A stretch of DNA of 64,000 nucleotides from Advenella kashmirensis W13003 (GTDB lineage Bacteria; Pseudomonadota; Gammaproteobacteria; Burkholderiales; Burkholderiaceae_B), in assembly GCF_000506985.1 (NCBI RefSeq), contig NZ_KI650979.1:1984710-2048709 (forward strand), written 5' to 3'. Each line of letters begins with the position of its first letter. The first letter of the stretch is position 1. The notes under the pieces were generated by a model. That model made no database searches. It saw only the letters and a program-made list of their open reading frames with translations, and was not told where the DNA came from. A program made the translations under genes and the position numbers. This document shows, one piece after another, positions 28,496 through 36,550 of the stretch.

Positions 28496-28676
28496 CTTAA
28501 GTCAATCGCAGGATTACATCATAGCTTTGCGAATGTGGCAAACGTTAATTGCCCGGCGTTGAAAATAAACGCATTTACTGGGGATAAACCCTAAGATCTT
28601 GATTTGTGTCATGAAATTTTCACTACTGTGTGTCTGCGCACGAAGGGTGGCGGCACCATCGTGGTGCGCCGGCTGT

Positions 28677-29198
28677 TCAGGGTGCGGATGCGCTTTTCTG
28701 GCTGCAATCCTGGCATATGGCGCGCAATTCCGTTTCGCTGGTGGTCTGGATAAAGCCGGCGGCCTGAATCATGTCGTGTAACTGATGACTGATCAGCGGG
28801 GCGCTCAGTTCAGCGACCTTTCCGCAGCGCGTACAAACGATCAGCAGGTCGTGGTGATGACCCGAGACGTCCTGGCATGCCGTCCAGGCATTAACGGCAT
28901 CAAGCCGGTGGATCAGGCCTTCTTCGACCAGGAAGTCCAGCGCGCGGTAGACGGTCGGGGGCTTGGCCTGCGGGTAAAGCTGCTTCATGGCTTCGAGCAG
29001 CTCGTATGCTTTCAGGCTGCGGCCCGCCTCCAGCAACAGGGTCAGCACATGCTGGCGAATGGGCGTCAGGCGCGTGCCGCGCTGTTCGCAATGGCGAATG
29101 GCTTCCAGCAACTGATAGCCGACCGAGTGGCTATGGGCGGCGTGGTGGTGGGGTTGCTCCTGGGGCGGGCCCGAATCAGGGGGGGTTCTGGAAGTCAT
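28677..29198 (-). CDS. zur: Zinc uptake regulator Zur (Fur family)
   Basis: Zinc-responsive repressor, 173 residues from ATG 29198. It has a His-rich N-terminus (PHHHAAHSHS), a winged-helix DNA-binding domain (about 40-100, PPTVYRALDFLVEEG), a metal site around GHHHDLLIVC, and structural zinc cysteines C122, C125, C162 and C165. It is divergent from the znuCB side and upstream of the CobW-type gene. A run of seven C on the coding strand falls at codons 5-7. Confidence 0.93.
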   Translation of the reverse strand: MTSRTPPDSGPPQEQPHHHAAHSHSVGYQLLEAIRHCEQRGTRLTPIRQHVLTLLLEAGRSLKAYELLEAMKQLYPQAKPPTVYRALDFLVEEGLIHRLDAVNAWTACQDVSGHHHDLLIVCTRCGKVAELSAPLISHQLHDMIQAAGFIQTTSETELRAICQDCSQKSASAP

Positions 29199-29280
29199 AG
29201 TCACGGCTGATGGTTGTTGAGGTAACAGTTGGAATGATACCTTATCCGGGAATAAGGACATGGCCTGGATATTTTAGGAC

Positions 29281-29294
29281 ATCGGGTTCCCGAT
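29281..29294. promoter_or_regulatory. Perfect palindrome in the zur-znu intergenic region
   Basis: ATCGGG-TT-CCCGAT, a 6-2-6 inverted repeat ten bases left of the candidate Zur operator. The role is unknown. Confidence 0.35.
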
Positions 29295-29299
29295 TTGTA

Positions 29300-29320
29300 T
29301 ATAATGATATAACATATCAT
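29300..29320 (+). promoter_or_regulatory. Candidate Zur operator overlapping a -10 box
   Basis: ATGATAT-AAC-ATATCAT (29304-29320) is a perfect 7-3-7 inverted repeat. It overlaps TATAAT (29300-29305), a likely -10 for the znu direction. Its AT-rich dyad and position between zur and znuCB fit a Fur-family operator; assigning it to Zur is inference. Confidence 0.55.
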
Positions 29321-29356
29321 TTCAACCTCTTGCTTCCTCCATCGAACCCGATCGCT

Positions 29357-29656
29357 ATGCAGAATGTATCCTTGTCTCCGGTCATGAAGCGCGTCTGCCC
29401 TACGGTAGCGTCGTCTTTCGTCAGTCATGCAGCCGTGTTGCCGAACGCTGCCGATCCGGTTTCGGCTTCTTCGGCCCGTCATCAGAATCAAGTTCACGCT
29501 GTCGGCTCGGCCTTGTCTTGCGACATGAACGAGACGACGTACACGGTTTTTCTGGCGTCCGTGTTAGCCAGGCTGGCGCCTGTGCTGGGATTGCTGCTGA
29601 TGCTGTGGGGGAGCATTGCCTGGTCCGCAGGCTGGCTGGGGGCGCTGGGCGGCTGA
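29357..29656 (+). CDS. Hypothetical small membrane protein upstream of znuC
   Basis: 99 residues if it starts at ATG 29357; an internal ATG at 29525 would give a 43-residue protein. The first 55 residues are polar with two Cys and two His; the last 40 form one strong hydrophobic segment (FLASVLARLAPVLGLLLML). No Shine-Dalgarno sequence is visible for either start. It lies between the candidate Zur operator and znuC, so it would be co-regulated with zinc uptake. I do not recognise the family. Confidence 0.5.
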   Translation: MQNVSLSPVMKRVCPTVASSFVSHAAVLPNAADPVSASSARHQNQVHAVGSALSCDMNETTYTVFLASVLARLAPVLGLLLMLWGSIAWSAGWLGALGG

Positions 29657-29700
29657 GCTGCTGACCCGTACGCCGCGACATCATCATTTTTGCCGATCCT

Positions 29701-30477
29701 ATGCCTATTCACCCCGTATCCGCCGAAGCGTCGGGTCTGAGCGCCGCCGATGCGGCGACAACTGGCGGGCGGCCTGTCATCCAGCTCGATGATGTGACCG
29801 TCGGCTGGAACGGGGTAACGGCCCTGTCCGGCGTCACAGGCTCTTTCGCCGAAGGGTCGCTGACTGCCATTCTGGGCCCTAACGGCGCCGGCAAGTCCAC
29901 CTTGCTCAAAACGGTGACAGGGCAGCTGACTGCGCGTACGGGTCAGGTAACGATTCACCCGCCATTCGAGGGCGGTATTTCCCTGCTGCCGCAAATCAGC
30001 GACATTGATCGCAGTTTTCCGATTACCACTCACGACCTTGTCTCCATGGGCGCCTGGCGCCGGGTGGGGGCGTTCAGGCGCTATGATAAAGCGGAGCGGC
30101 AACGCATTCGCGATGCGCTGGCCACGGTGGGGTTGACGGACAAGGCGCGTGATCTGATTTCCGGGCTGTCCGGCGGACAAATGCAGCGCGCGCTGTTTGC
30201 CCGGCTTATTGTGTGCGACGCGCCGGTCATGATTCTGGACGAACCCTTTACGGCAGTCGATGAAGGTACCTGTGAGCTGTTGCTGCAAATTCTGCTGGGG
30301 TGGCATCGGGAAGGTCGTACCGTGCTTGTGGTTTTGCATGATGCTGCATTGGTGCGCCGCTGTTTTCCACAAACGCTGCTGCTGGCGCGGCAGGTGGTGG
30401 CCTGGGGACCGACGGCGGCGGTGCTCACCGATGCCAATCTGGAACAGGCCCGATCTCTGGCGCTGGGGGGATTCTGA
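29701..30477 (+). CDS. znuC: Zinc ABC transporter ATPase
   Basis: ATP-binding subunit of a zinc (or manganese) importer. It has 258 residues: Walker A GPNGAGKS, signature SGLSGGQMQRALFAR, Walker B VMILDEP and switch H in VVLHD. The start codon ATG 29701 lacks a clear ribosome site; the N-terminal 25 residues are a weakly conserved extension. Its stop overlaps the znuB ATG. Zinc rather than manganese is inferred from zur and the CobW-type gene next door. Confidence 0.9.
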   Translation: MPIHPVSAEASGLSAADAATTGGRPVIQLDDVTVGWNGVTALSGVTGSFAEGSLTAILGPNGAGKSTLLKTVTGQLTARTGQVTIHPPFEGGISLLPQISDIDRSFPITTHDLVSMGAWRRVGAFRRYDKAERQRIRDALATVGLTDKARDLISGLSGGQMQRALFARLIVCDAPVMILDEPFTAVDEGTCELLLQILLGWHREGRTVLVVLHDAALVRRCFPQTLLLARQVVAWGPTAAVLTDANLEQARSLALGGF

Positions 30478-31334
30478 TGCTGGAGGCGCTCAACGCGGCC
30501 CTGCTCGCGCCATTCACTGAATTTACGTTTATGAGCCGGGCCTTGTTCGGGTCAATTTTCGTGTCGCTCGCGGCTGGGCCGCTTGGCGTGTTTCTGATTT
30601 TGCGTCGGATGAGCCTGATGGCCGATTCGATGTCGCATGCCATTTTGCCCGGGGTGGCGTTGGCCTTTCTGGTGGCTGGCGTCTCCATGACCGCCATGTT
30701 GATCGGCGGCCTGGCGACCGGCTTGCTGGTCGCCGTGCTCGCGGGTATCGTGGCCCGCTCCACCGGACTCAAGGAAGACGCCAGTTTCGCCGCTTTCTAT
30801 CTGATTTCGCTGGGACTTGGGGTATTGTTGATTTCCCTGAAAGGCTCCAATCTGGATCTGTTGCATGTGCTTTTTGGTACGGTCCTGGGACTGGATGACG
30901 GGCATCTGGTTTTTATCATGTGTGTTTCCAGCGTGACATTGATTGCATTGGCATTAATGTATCGGCCCCTGATCATCGAATGTCTGGATCCTGCGTTTCT
31001 AAAAATGGAAGGGGGGGGAGGATCGCTCGTCCACGCCGGATTTCTGATTCTGCTGGTCGTCAATCTGGTGGCTGGCTATCAGGTGATGGGGACGCTACTA
31101 GTGGTGGGGATGATGATGCTGCCCGCTGCGGCAGCGCGATTCTGGGGGCGTACGCTGGGATGGCAATTGTTGCTGGCGGTCTCCATGGGCGTGCTGTCGT
31201 CCTATGCCGGGCTGGTGCTTTCCTATCACTTCAGTCTGCCGGCATCCAGCGCGATTATCCTGTCTGCCGGCGCGCTCTATATTCTGTCGCTGCTATGTGG
31301 CCCGCATCACGGCCTGCTGCGGCAGCGTCGTTAA
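30477..31334 (+). CDS. znuB: Zinc ABC transporter permease
   Basis: Membrane subunit of the importer, 285 residues with about eight hydrophobic segments. The ABC-3 permease motifs GVFLILRRMSLMADSMSHAILPG and GTLLVVGMMMLPAAAARFW are present. A run of eight G at 31011-31018 lies in a cytoplasmic or loop segment (MEGGGGS). No znuA substrate-binding gene follows; xerC is convergent. Confidence 0.91.
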   Translation: MLEALNAALLAPFTEFTFMSRALFGSIFVSLAAGPLGVFLILRRMSLMADSMSHAILPGVALAFLVAGVSMTAMLIGGLATGLLVAVLAGIVARSTGLKEDASFAAFYLISLGLGVLLISLKGSNLDLLHVLFGTVLGLDDGHLVFIMCVSSVTLIALALMYRPLIIECLDPAFLKMEGGGGSLVHAGFLILLVVNLVAGYQVMGTLLVVGMMMLPAAAARFWGRTLGWQLLLAVSMGVLSSYAGLVLSYHFSLPASSAIILSAGALYILSLLCGPHHGLLRQRR

Positions 31335-31394
31335 GATCGCTAAACCGTCTAGACCCTCAATACCATTAAGACCGCCAGGCTGAGCGCAATACTG

Positions 31395-32363
31395 CTATTT
31401 CTTTTCTTCCGGATCGTCCAGCTTAGCACGCGGGTGGGCCTTGTCGTACACCTCGGCCAGATGCTGGAAATCGAGTCGTGTATAAATCTGGGTCGTTGAA
31501 ATGTTGGCGTGTCCCAGCATTTCCTGGACTGCGCGCAGATCCTGGGCAGATTGCAGAACGTGGCTGGCAAAGCTGTGGCGCAAAACGTGCGGATGAACCT
31601 GGGCAGGCACACCACTGCGCATGCTGAGTTTTTTCAATTGCAACTGGACAACACGGTGGGCAATGCGGCGACCGCGCGCGCCCAGAAAAACGGCGGCCTG
31701 ATCCTCCACGCTGCTGGCGGCGGGCAGCAGTTTGTGCCGCACGGCCAGCCATTGCGTGAGGGCTGTGATGGCGCTGCGCCCGAGGGGCACGCTGCGGGTT
31801 TTACCGCCCTTGCCGGTTACCGAGACTTCTCCTTCGCCAAGATCGAGCCAGCTGACGGATTCGTAACCGTCTTTGCGGGTGTAGCGGATATCCAGGCTGA
31901 CCAGTTCGGCCAGACGCAAGCCACTGCCATAGAGCACTTCGAACATGGCCTGGTCGCGCAGGTCAGCCGGTTCCCTGCTCGTGACGACGGTCGGATGATC
32001 CAGCAGGGCCTGGGTCTGTTCAACAGACAGGGCCTTGGGCAGGGAGCGCGGGATTTTCGGCGTCTTGACATCCACTGTCGGATTGATTTTTGCGTCGGTC
32101 TGGGGAATCCACCATTGATAGAAACCGCGCCAGGCCGACAGGATGCGCGCCAGGCTGCGTGGGCCGTAGTCTTGCGCGTGCAGCCGTGCAATCGCGTGGC
32201 GGATCTGCGCATTGCTCAGCGCTTCGGCAGCAATGTCCGGGTAGAAATTCAGTAGCAGGACCAGATCACGCCGATAGGCAGACAGGGTGTGGCTGGCGTA
32301 ACGCTGGTTCGTTTGCAGATAGGCCAGCCATTTTTCCATTGGTTCGGAAAGCGTGCGTGCCAT
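31395..32363 (-). CDS. xerC: Tyrosine recombinase XerC
   Basis: Resolves chromosome dimers at dif with XerD. It has 322 residues: an N-terminal SAM-like DNA-binding domain (1-100) and a catalytic domain with Arg150, Lys185, His259, Arg262, His285 and Tyr294 all present. Gene order xerC-DUF484-dapF matches many proteobacteria and argues against a mobile integrase. Confidence 0.95.
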   Translation of the reverse strand: MARTLSEPMEKWLAYLQTNQRYASHTLSAYRRDLVLLLNFYPDIAAEALSNAQIRHAIARLHAQDYGPRSLARILSAWRGFYQWWIPQTDAKINPTVDVKTPKIPRSLPKALSVEQTQALLDHPTVVTSREPADLRDQAMFEVLYGSGLRLAELVSLDIRYTRKDGYESVSWLDLGEGEVSVTGKGGKTRSVPLGRSAITALTQWLAVRHKLLPAASSVEDQAAVFLGARGRRIAHRVVQLQLKKLSMRSGVPAQVHPHVLRHSFASHVLQSAQDLRAVQEMLGHANISTTQIYTRLDFQHLAEVYDKAHPRAKLDDPEEKK

Positions 32364-32416
32364 GGTGTTTTTCCTGTGATAACGGGCCGGACCGAAGAGC
32401 GATCGCGCCGCCGGGT

Positions 32417-33079
32417 TCAGGCCGCCGAATGAAGCCGGCTGAGGCTGGCGCTGGCCAGTTTACCGAGGATTTCAAGGAAAATAGTGCCCATGTCCGGCTT
32501 GAAGTGCTCGGTTCCCTCTGCGGCAAAGACCAGTACGCCGATATTGCGGTTGTCATGTGTCAATGGCACCATGGCGACAGAGCCGGGCTTGCTGTCGAAC
32601 CAGCTATGCGCAGGCAGATAGCCTTCCTGGCCGCAATATGGCTTTTGCAGCCCGCCGACATAAGCCTGCAGCATGTCATCGCTGCTCAGAAAGCGTTCGT
32701 CTTTCAGGGCAGGCAGATTCCACAGGCGCAGAGCCACTTCCAGCATATCGAATTCCTGGCGCAGTCCATCGACAACCCGTTGCGGCAGGCGCTGGGCATC
32801 GGGTTCGGCCAGCATGCGTGTGCACCAGAGCGTCACATGGTCGCTGATGGCTTCATTGGAGTTGGCGTTATGCATGAGTTCGGACAGCTTCCACTCCAGC
32901 TCTTTATTGCGGGTGCGCAGTGTGAGGATCTGGCGTTCGCCCAGGGATAGTGTCTGGCGTGCATGCGGATGTGGTACCGTCAGGGTAGCGAAAATGTCGG
33001 CATGTTCGTCAAAAAAGGCAGGGTTATCCTGCAGGAATTGGGCGACGGTTTCTGCTGTCAGTGTGGCAACTTCAGACAT
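32417..33079 (-). CDS. DUF484 family protein
   Basis: 220 residues from ATG 33079: an N-terminal helical part (AETVAQFLQDNPAFFDEHADIF, a family hallmark), a coiled region, and a GAF-like C-terminal domain (SVAMVPLTHDNRNIGVLVFAAE). The function is not established. It sits between dapF and xerC, as in many Gammaproteobacteria and Betaproteobacteria. Confidence 0.9.
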   Translation of the reverse strand: MSEVATLTAETVAQFLQDNPAFFDEHADIFATLTVPHPHARQTLSLGERQILTLRTRNKELEWKLSELMHNANSNEAISDHVTLWCTRMLAEPDAQRLPQRVVDGLRQEFDMLEVALRLWNLPALKDERFLSSDDMLQAYVGGLQKPYCGQEGYLPAHSWFDSKPGSVAMVPLTHDNRNIGVLVFAAEGTEHFKPDMGTIFLEILGKLASASLSRLHSAA

Positions 33080-33092
33080 GAATGCGTTCCTT

Positions 33093-33983
33093 TTATAAAG
33101 CGGTGCCGGCGCGATATTGCGCGACCAGGCGGTCAATATTGATTTCACTTGAAAATACCGTGACGGCCGGGCCGCGCATGGCGATTTGCCCGTGTCCGTC
33201 CCAGGCGATGGCCAGTTGCCCGCCACGGGTATGTACCGTGACCGGCGATTGCAGCCGACCCCGCCGGATACCGGCGACGACGGCCGCGCAGGCGCCCGTA
33301 CCGCAGGCCAGGGTCTCACCCGCGCCGCGTTCGTACACCCGCAGTTTAATGGTGTGGGGGTCCAGGATTTGCATGAATCCGGCATTGATGCGCTGGGCAA
33401 ACCGTGGATGCGATTCGATAAGCGGGCCCTGCACGGCTACCGGCGCCGTGGCCACATCGTCAACAATCTGCACGGCGTGCGGATTGGAGATGGCGACCAG
33501 CGACAGCGAAACTGTATCGCCGTTGGCCAGCGGCAACGACCAGAGCGTATCGTCATGGTCCTGCGCAGAAGCAAGATCGGTGGTGTCAAAGGCCACCGCT
33601 TCAGGATCAAAGCGGGTTTGCCCCATATTAACCGTGACCGTCGCGTCGTCTGCTTCTTCAAGCGTGATGAGGCCAGTGGCGATTTCCGCCTTCAGTGGAT
33701 TGCGAGAGGACAGTTTTTGCTCGTGCACAAAACGCACAAAGCATCGGGCCCCGTTTCCGCAATGCTCCACTTCGCTGCCGTCGGCATTGAAGATGCGGTA
33801 TTTGAAATCGGCCTCGGGATGGCTTGGGGTTTCAACCAGCAGGATCTGGTCTGCGCCGATACCGAATTGGCGGTGCGCCAATGCCCGGGCGCGCTCAGGT
33901 GTCATCTCAATAGATTGACGCACGCCGTCCAGGACAACAAAGTCGTTGCCGGCACCGTGCATTTTCGAGAAAGACCAGTTCAT
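33093..33983 (-). CDS. dapF: Diaminopimelate epimerase
   Basis: Converts LL- to meso-diaminopimelate for lysine and peptidoglycan. It has 296 residues. The two catalytic cysteines are in [10 protein letters not shown] and TLACGTGAC; the N-terminus [16 protein letters not shown] is diagnostic. It is 13 bp upstream of the DUF484 gene on the same strand. Confidence 0.97.
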   Translation of the reverse strand: MNWSFSKMHGAGNDFVVLDGVRQSIEMTPERARALAHRQFGIGADQILLVETPSHPEADFKYRIFNADGSEVEHCGNGARCFVRFVHEQKLSSRNPLKAEIATGLITLEEADDATVTVNMGQTRFDPEAVAFDTTDLASAQDHDDTLWSLPLANGDTVSLSLVAISNPHAVQIVDDVATAPVAVQGPLIESHPRFAQRINAGFMQILDPHTIKLRVYERGAGETLACGTGACAAVVAGIRRGRLQSPVTVHTRGGQLAIAWDGHGQIAMRGPAVTVFSSEINIDRLVAQYRAGTAL

Positions 33984-34062
33984 TGCGTGTTTTCCTGATT
34001 AAGCAGCCAAATTCAGCCTTATTATCACCGATCCTGGGTGACAGCACCATGGCGGGGACCGT

Positions 34063-34944
34063 TCAATAAATTTTCTTTTCCCCGACGGGGCGGGTTTTGA
34101 AGCGTCGATGCACCCAGTAGTATTGCGGTGGATCGGCGCGAACCCATTCTTCGAGCTGCTGATTGCAAAAACGCGTGGCCTGCTCCAGATCCATCTCTCC
34201 GGGAAAGTCAGCGAAGGCGGGTAGCACTTGAGTGTGATAGTGTCCTGTTTTGTGATCCCAGCGTGTCACGATCGGAATGACATCGGCTTTCCAGGCGCGG
34301 GCGATTTGTGCGGTGGCGGGCAGGGTGGCGGCAGGCACGCCAAAAAAAGGGACGAAAAGGGCGCCGTCGCGGCCAAAGTCCATGTCGGGCAGGTAGTATA
34401 CCGGCGTGCCCTGGCGCAATTGCCGAATCAGTCCGCGGATACCTTCCTTGCGGGAAATCTGGGTGACCTGATTGAAGCGCCCGCGGCCTTTGAGCATGAT
34501 CGCATCCACTTGCGGATCCGAGGCCGGAGTGTACATGGTGGCCGATTTGACCAGCCGCATGGACAGGATGGAAGCGGCGGCATCGAGTCCGACAAAATGT
34601 GGCGCGAACATCAGCGTGGCACGCTCCGAGTCAATGCTGTTCTGGATGTGTTCATAGCCGCTCAGGTGCACTATGCGCCGAATCTTGTCTTCGGAGCCGT
34701 ACCACAGCACGGCGCGATCAATCATGGTTTGCGCCAGGGCGCGGAAATGTTCGCGCAGCCATTGCTCCCGTCTGGCTTCGGATTCATCGGGAAAGCACAG
34801 TGCCAGATTGGTACTGACGATGAAACGGCGCCGCTTCATTAGCCGGCGCATCAAAAACGCGCAGACGCTTCCCAACCCCAGTCGCAGGCTGTCTGGTAAT
34901 AGGTTAATGAGGCGAAAAAGAAAAATGAGTAATGCGGATTTCAT
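34063..34944 (-). CDS. Lipid A biosynthesis acyltransferase (LpxL/HtrB family)
   Basis: Adds a secondary acyl chain to lipid A at the inner membrane. From ATG 34944 it has 293 residues: an N-terminal membrane helix and the catalytic HX4D at His116-Asp121 (APHFVGLDAAA). Whether it acts as LpxL or LpxM cannot be told. Many relatives have two such genes in tandem before metK; here only one is present and the duplicated unit follows. Confidence 0.92.
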   Translation of the reverse strand: MKSALLIFLFRLINLLPDSLRLGLGSVCAFLMRRLMKRRRFIVSTNLALCFPDESEARREQWLREHFRALAQTMIDRAVLWYGSEDKIRRIVHLSGYEHIQNSIDSERATLMFAPHFVGLDAAASILSMRLVKSATMYTPASDPQVDAIMLKGRGRFNQVTQISRKEGIRGLIRQLRQGTPVYYLPDMDFGRDGALFVPFFGVPAATLPATAQIARAWKADVIPIVTRWDHKTGHYHTQVLPAFADFPGEMDLEQATRFCNQQLEEWVRADPPQYYWVHRRFKTRPVGEKKIY

Positions 34945-35112
34945 GACGTTGAATACTTGGCGTACCCCGTCGGGCACGGGAAAAGCGGAGCAGGCAGACC
35001 GTCCAAGGGCGCGAATCGTTCGATTGTAATAGTATTTGCTGCAAGTCGTGAAGCTGGGGCTTGCGTATGGAAGGATTGGGGCGGCGCTACCTCAATTTAT
35101 GCGAACAGGCTG
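34945..35112. other. Intergenic region before duplicated unit copy 1
   Basis: 168 bp between the acyltransferase start and the first direct repeat. I see no ORF or hairpin of note. It should contain the acyltransferase promoter. Confidence 0.4.
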
Positions 35113-35131
35113 ACCCCTCGGTTTTCCGAAA

Positions 35132-35161
35132 TTGACAAACTATGGGTAGACTAAGTAAATT
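35132..35161 (+). promoter_or_regulatory. Promoter-like element in repeat copy 1
   Basis: TTGACA at 35132-35137 and TAAATT at 35156-35161 with an 18-bp spacer. A transcript starting near 35168 would reach the terminator at 35314, giving a structured RNA of about 150 nt. Confidence 0.45.
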
Positions 35162-35200
35162 AGCATCTGAACCGACGCGGTGGTGGGCGTCGGTCCCTGA

Positions 35201-35269
35201 TTAGTAGGCTGGCGCCATAAACGCCAGCATCAATACGATCAGGATAAGTAGAACTACGATGCGCATCAT
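35201..35269 (-). CDS. 22-residue single-helix membrane peptide, copy 1
   Basis: ATG 35269 follows GGGAGG at a spacing of five bases, an ideal ribosome site. The product begins MMR and continues IVVLLILIVLMLAFMAPAY: one hydrophobic helix with one basic residue at the N-terminus, too short for most gene finders. The copy at 36436 changes MR to SK (five substitutions in six bases) but keeps the positive charge, and the only other coding change is synonymous. I do not recognise the family; the function is unknown. Confidence 0.6.
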   Translation of the reverse strand: MMRIVVLLILIVLMLAFMAPAY

Positions 35270-35289
35270 CGTAACCTCCCTATCAGATT

Positions 35290-35314
35290 GGCCCGGCTTC
35301 GGTCGGGCCTTTTT
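35290..35314 (+). terminator. Terminator in repeat copy 1
   Basis: GGCCCG (35290-35295) pairs with CGGGCC (35304-35309), then TTTTT. On the plus strand it would end a transcript from 35132; on the minus strand it forms a hairpin in the leader of the 22-residue ORF. Confidence 0.8.
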
Positions 35315-35462
35315 ACCGTCTGCTGCCCATCAGCAAAATGGCAAAGGCCCCAGGCCCTTGCCACCCTGTTATTGTCAAAAAATCGGGTAATGTGGGTATT
35401 TGGTTGAGATGCTTCTGTCCGTACCGTGTTGTACGAGGCTTACCCGTTACTTATTTGTGACT

Positions 35463-36389
35463 ATGGATTCTCGTTTAGCTAATTTGCAAGAAAAGATGCC
35501 ACACCCTGCGGGCGGGCTCTGTCATGCATTCAGCATTGAGGGACGCATGGGAAACCCGGCACTTGTGCTTGTCTCTGGTGGGCAAGATAACAACGTGGAT
35601 GATGTTTTTTGTGCCAGGTTATCCGCTGATTTTGGTTACGAAGTGACATGGGTGCAGCAGATGCAGTCGTCGTCGCCATTTGCATTGCGGTATTTCAATG
35701 CGGGTGCAGAGATCGGTTTTTGCGGTCATGGCACGCTGGCAGCGGCAGCGTGGCTGGCGCGTTTTCGCGGCACCCCGTCGCCCATATCGTTTCTGGCTTC
35801 TGGACAGACGGTAACTGTGGAACAGACAGGACCGGATTACTGGGCTTATAGACAGGCAGCATTTGATTTTGATCCGATCTCTGATGCTAGCGTGGCCTGC
35901 GACCTTCTGGAGGCACTCAGGTTGCAAGGGGTTGGAGCGCCAGAGGCGCACGCAATTGCAGTCTTTAGAACGCAGGGGGCATTAAGAAACAAGCTGGTGG
36001 TTGCGTTCGCTGATCATCATCAATTGGCTGACATCCATATTCGCGCCGCGTTGCGAGACAGTCTGTGTGACCGGCTCCAACTGACGGGTGTCTATGCTTT
36101 TGCCCGGGTTTCTGAAGGGCCAGAGGTTGATCTGTTGGCCAGGCACTTTCCGATTCATGCGTCTGATCAGGAGGATATGGCAACCGCGGCGATTGCGCCC
36201 TCCGTTGCGCGGCATGTTGTGAGCGGCGCAGGAACCTCGACTGGTGTCGTTCGTATTTTTCAAGGCGGAAAACAGTGTGATCAGGCATTGCTTGTCGTAT
36301 CACAGAGTGAGGCGTCTGATGTCTGGCACGTCGGGGGGCAAGTGTCTACCCCTCGGTTTTCCGAAATTGACAAACTATGGGTAGACTAA
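35463..36389 (+). CDS. PhzF-family epimerase-like protein
   Basis: About 308 residues from ATG 35463; ATG 35496 is a possible alternative, and neither has a strong ribosome site. Family motifs: MGNPALVLV, NAGAEIGFCGHGTLAAA and ASDQEDMATAAIAPSVA. PhzF proteins are isomerases or epimerases with no single substrate; this one's is unknown. The last 13 residues (TPRFSEIDKLWVD) are encoded by the left end of repeat copy 2, so the native C-terminus after HVGGQV has been replaced. By eye its base composition is slightly less GC-rich than its neighbours. Confidence 0.82.
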   Translation: MDSRLANLQEKMPHPAGGLCHAFSIEGRMGNPALVLVSGGQDNNVDDVFCARLSADFGYEVTWVQQMQSSSPFALRYFNAGAEIGFCGHGTLAAAAWLARFRGTPSPISFLASGQTVTVEQTGPDYWAYRQAAFDFDPISDASVACDLLEALRLQGVGAPEAHAIAVFRTQGALRNKLVVAFADHHQLADIHIRAALRDSLCDRLQLTGVYAFARVSEGPEVDLLARHFPIHASDQEDMATAAIAPSVARHVVSGAGTSTGVVRIFQGGKQCDQALLVVSQSEASDVWHVGGQVSTPRFSEIDKLWVD

Positions 36390-36396
36390 GTAAATT
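36367..36396 (+). promoter_or_regulatory. Promoter-like element in repeat copy 2
   Basis: TTGACA (36367-36372) and TAAATT (36391-36396), 18-bp spacer, identical to copy 1. Confidence 0.45.
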
Positions 36397-36435
36397 AGCA
36401 TCTGAACCGACGCGGTGGTGGGCGCCGGTCCCTGA

Positions 36436-36504
36436 TTAGTAGGCTGGCGCCATAAACGCCAGCATCAATACGATCAGGATAAGCAGAACTACGATCTTGC
36501 TCAT
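36436..36504 (-). CDS. 22-residue single-helix membrane peptide, copy 2
   Basis: ATG 36504 follows GGGAGG at five bases. The product begins MSK and then has the same 19 residues as copy 1. AGC-AAG replaces ATG-CGC, so the N-terminal basic residue is kept. Read together, two copies with intact ribosome sites, frames and stops argue for a real gene, but expression is unproven. Confidence 0.6.
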   Translation of the reverse strand: MSKIVVLLILIVLMLAFMAPAY

Positions 36505-36525
36505 CGTAACCTCCCTATCAGATTA

Positions 36526-36550
36526 GGCCCGGCTTCGGTTGGGCCTTTTT
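36526..36550 (+). terminator. Terminator in repeat copy 2
   Basis: GGCCCG pairs with TGGGCC (one G-U pair) across loop GCTTCGGT, then TTTTT. Confidence 0.78.

Larger units (their letters stand above)
35113..35427. repeat. Direct repeat unit, copy 1
   Basis: About 315 bp nearly identical to 36348-36665. The left 165 bp differ by few substitutions apart from a six-base cluster; the right part is more diverged. It contains a plus-strand TTGACA-N18-TAAATT (35132-35161), a minus-strand 22-codon ORF (35201-35269), and a plus-strand terminator (35290-35314). The copies flank the PhzF-type gene. Confidence 0.93.

Noticed and set aside
31395-32363. Integrase of a mobile island
   Set aside because: All residues and the dapF-DUF484-xerC context identify housekeeping XerC; no attachment repeats are seen.
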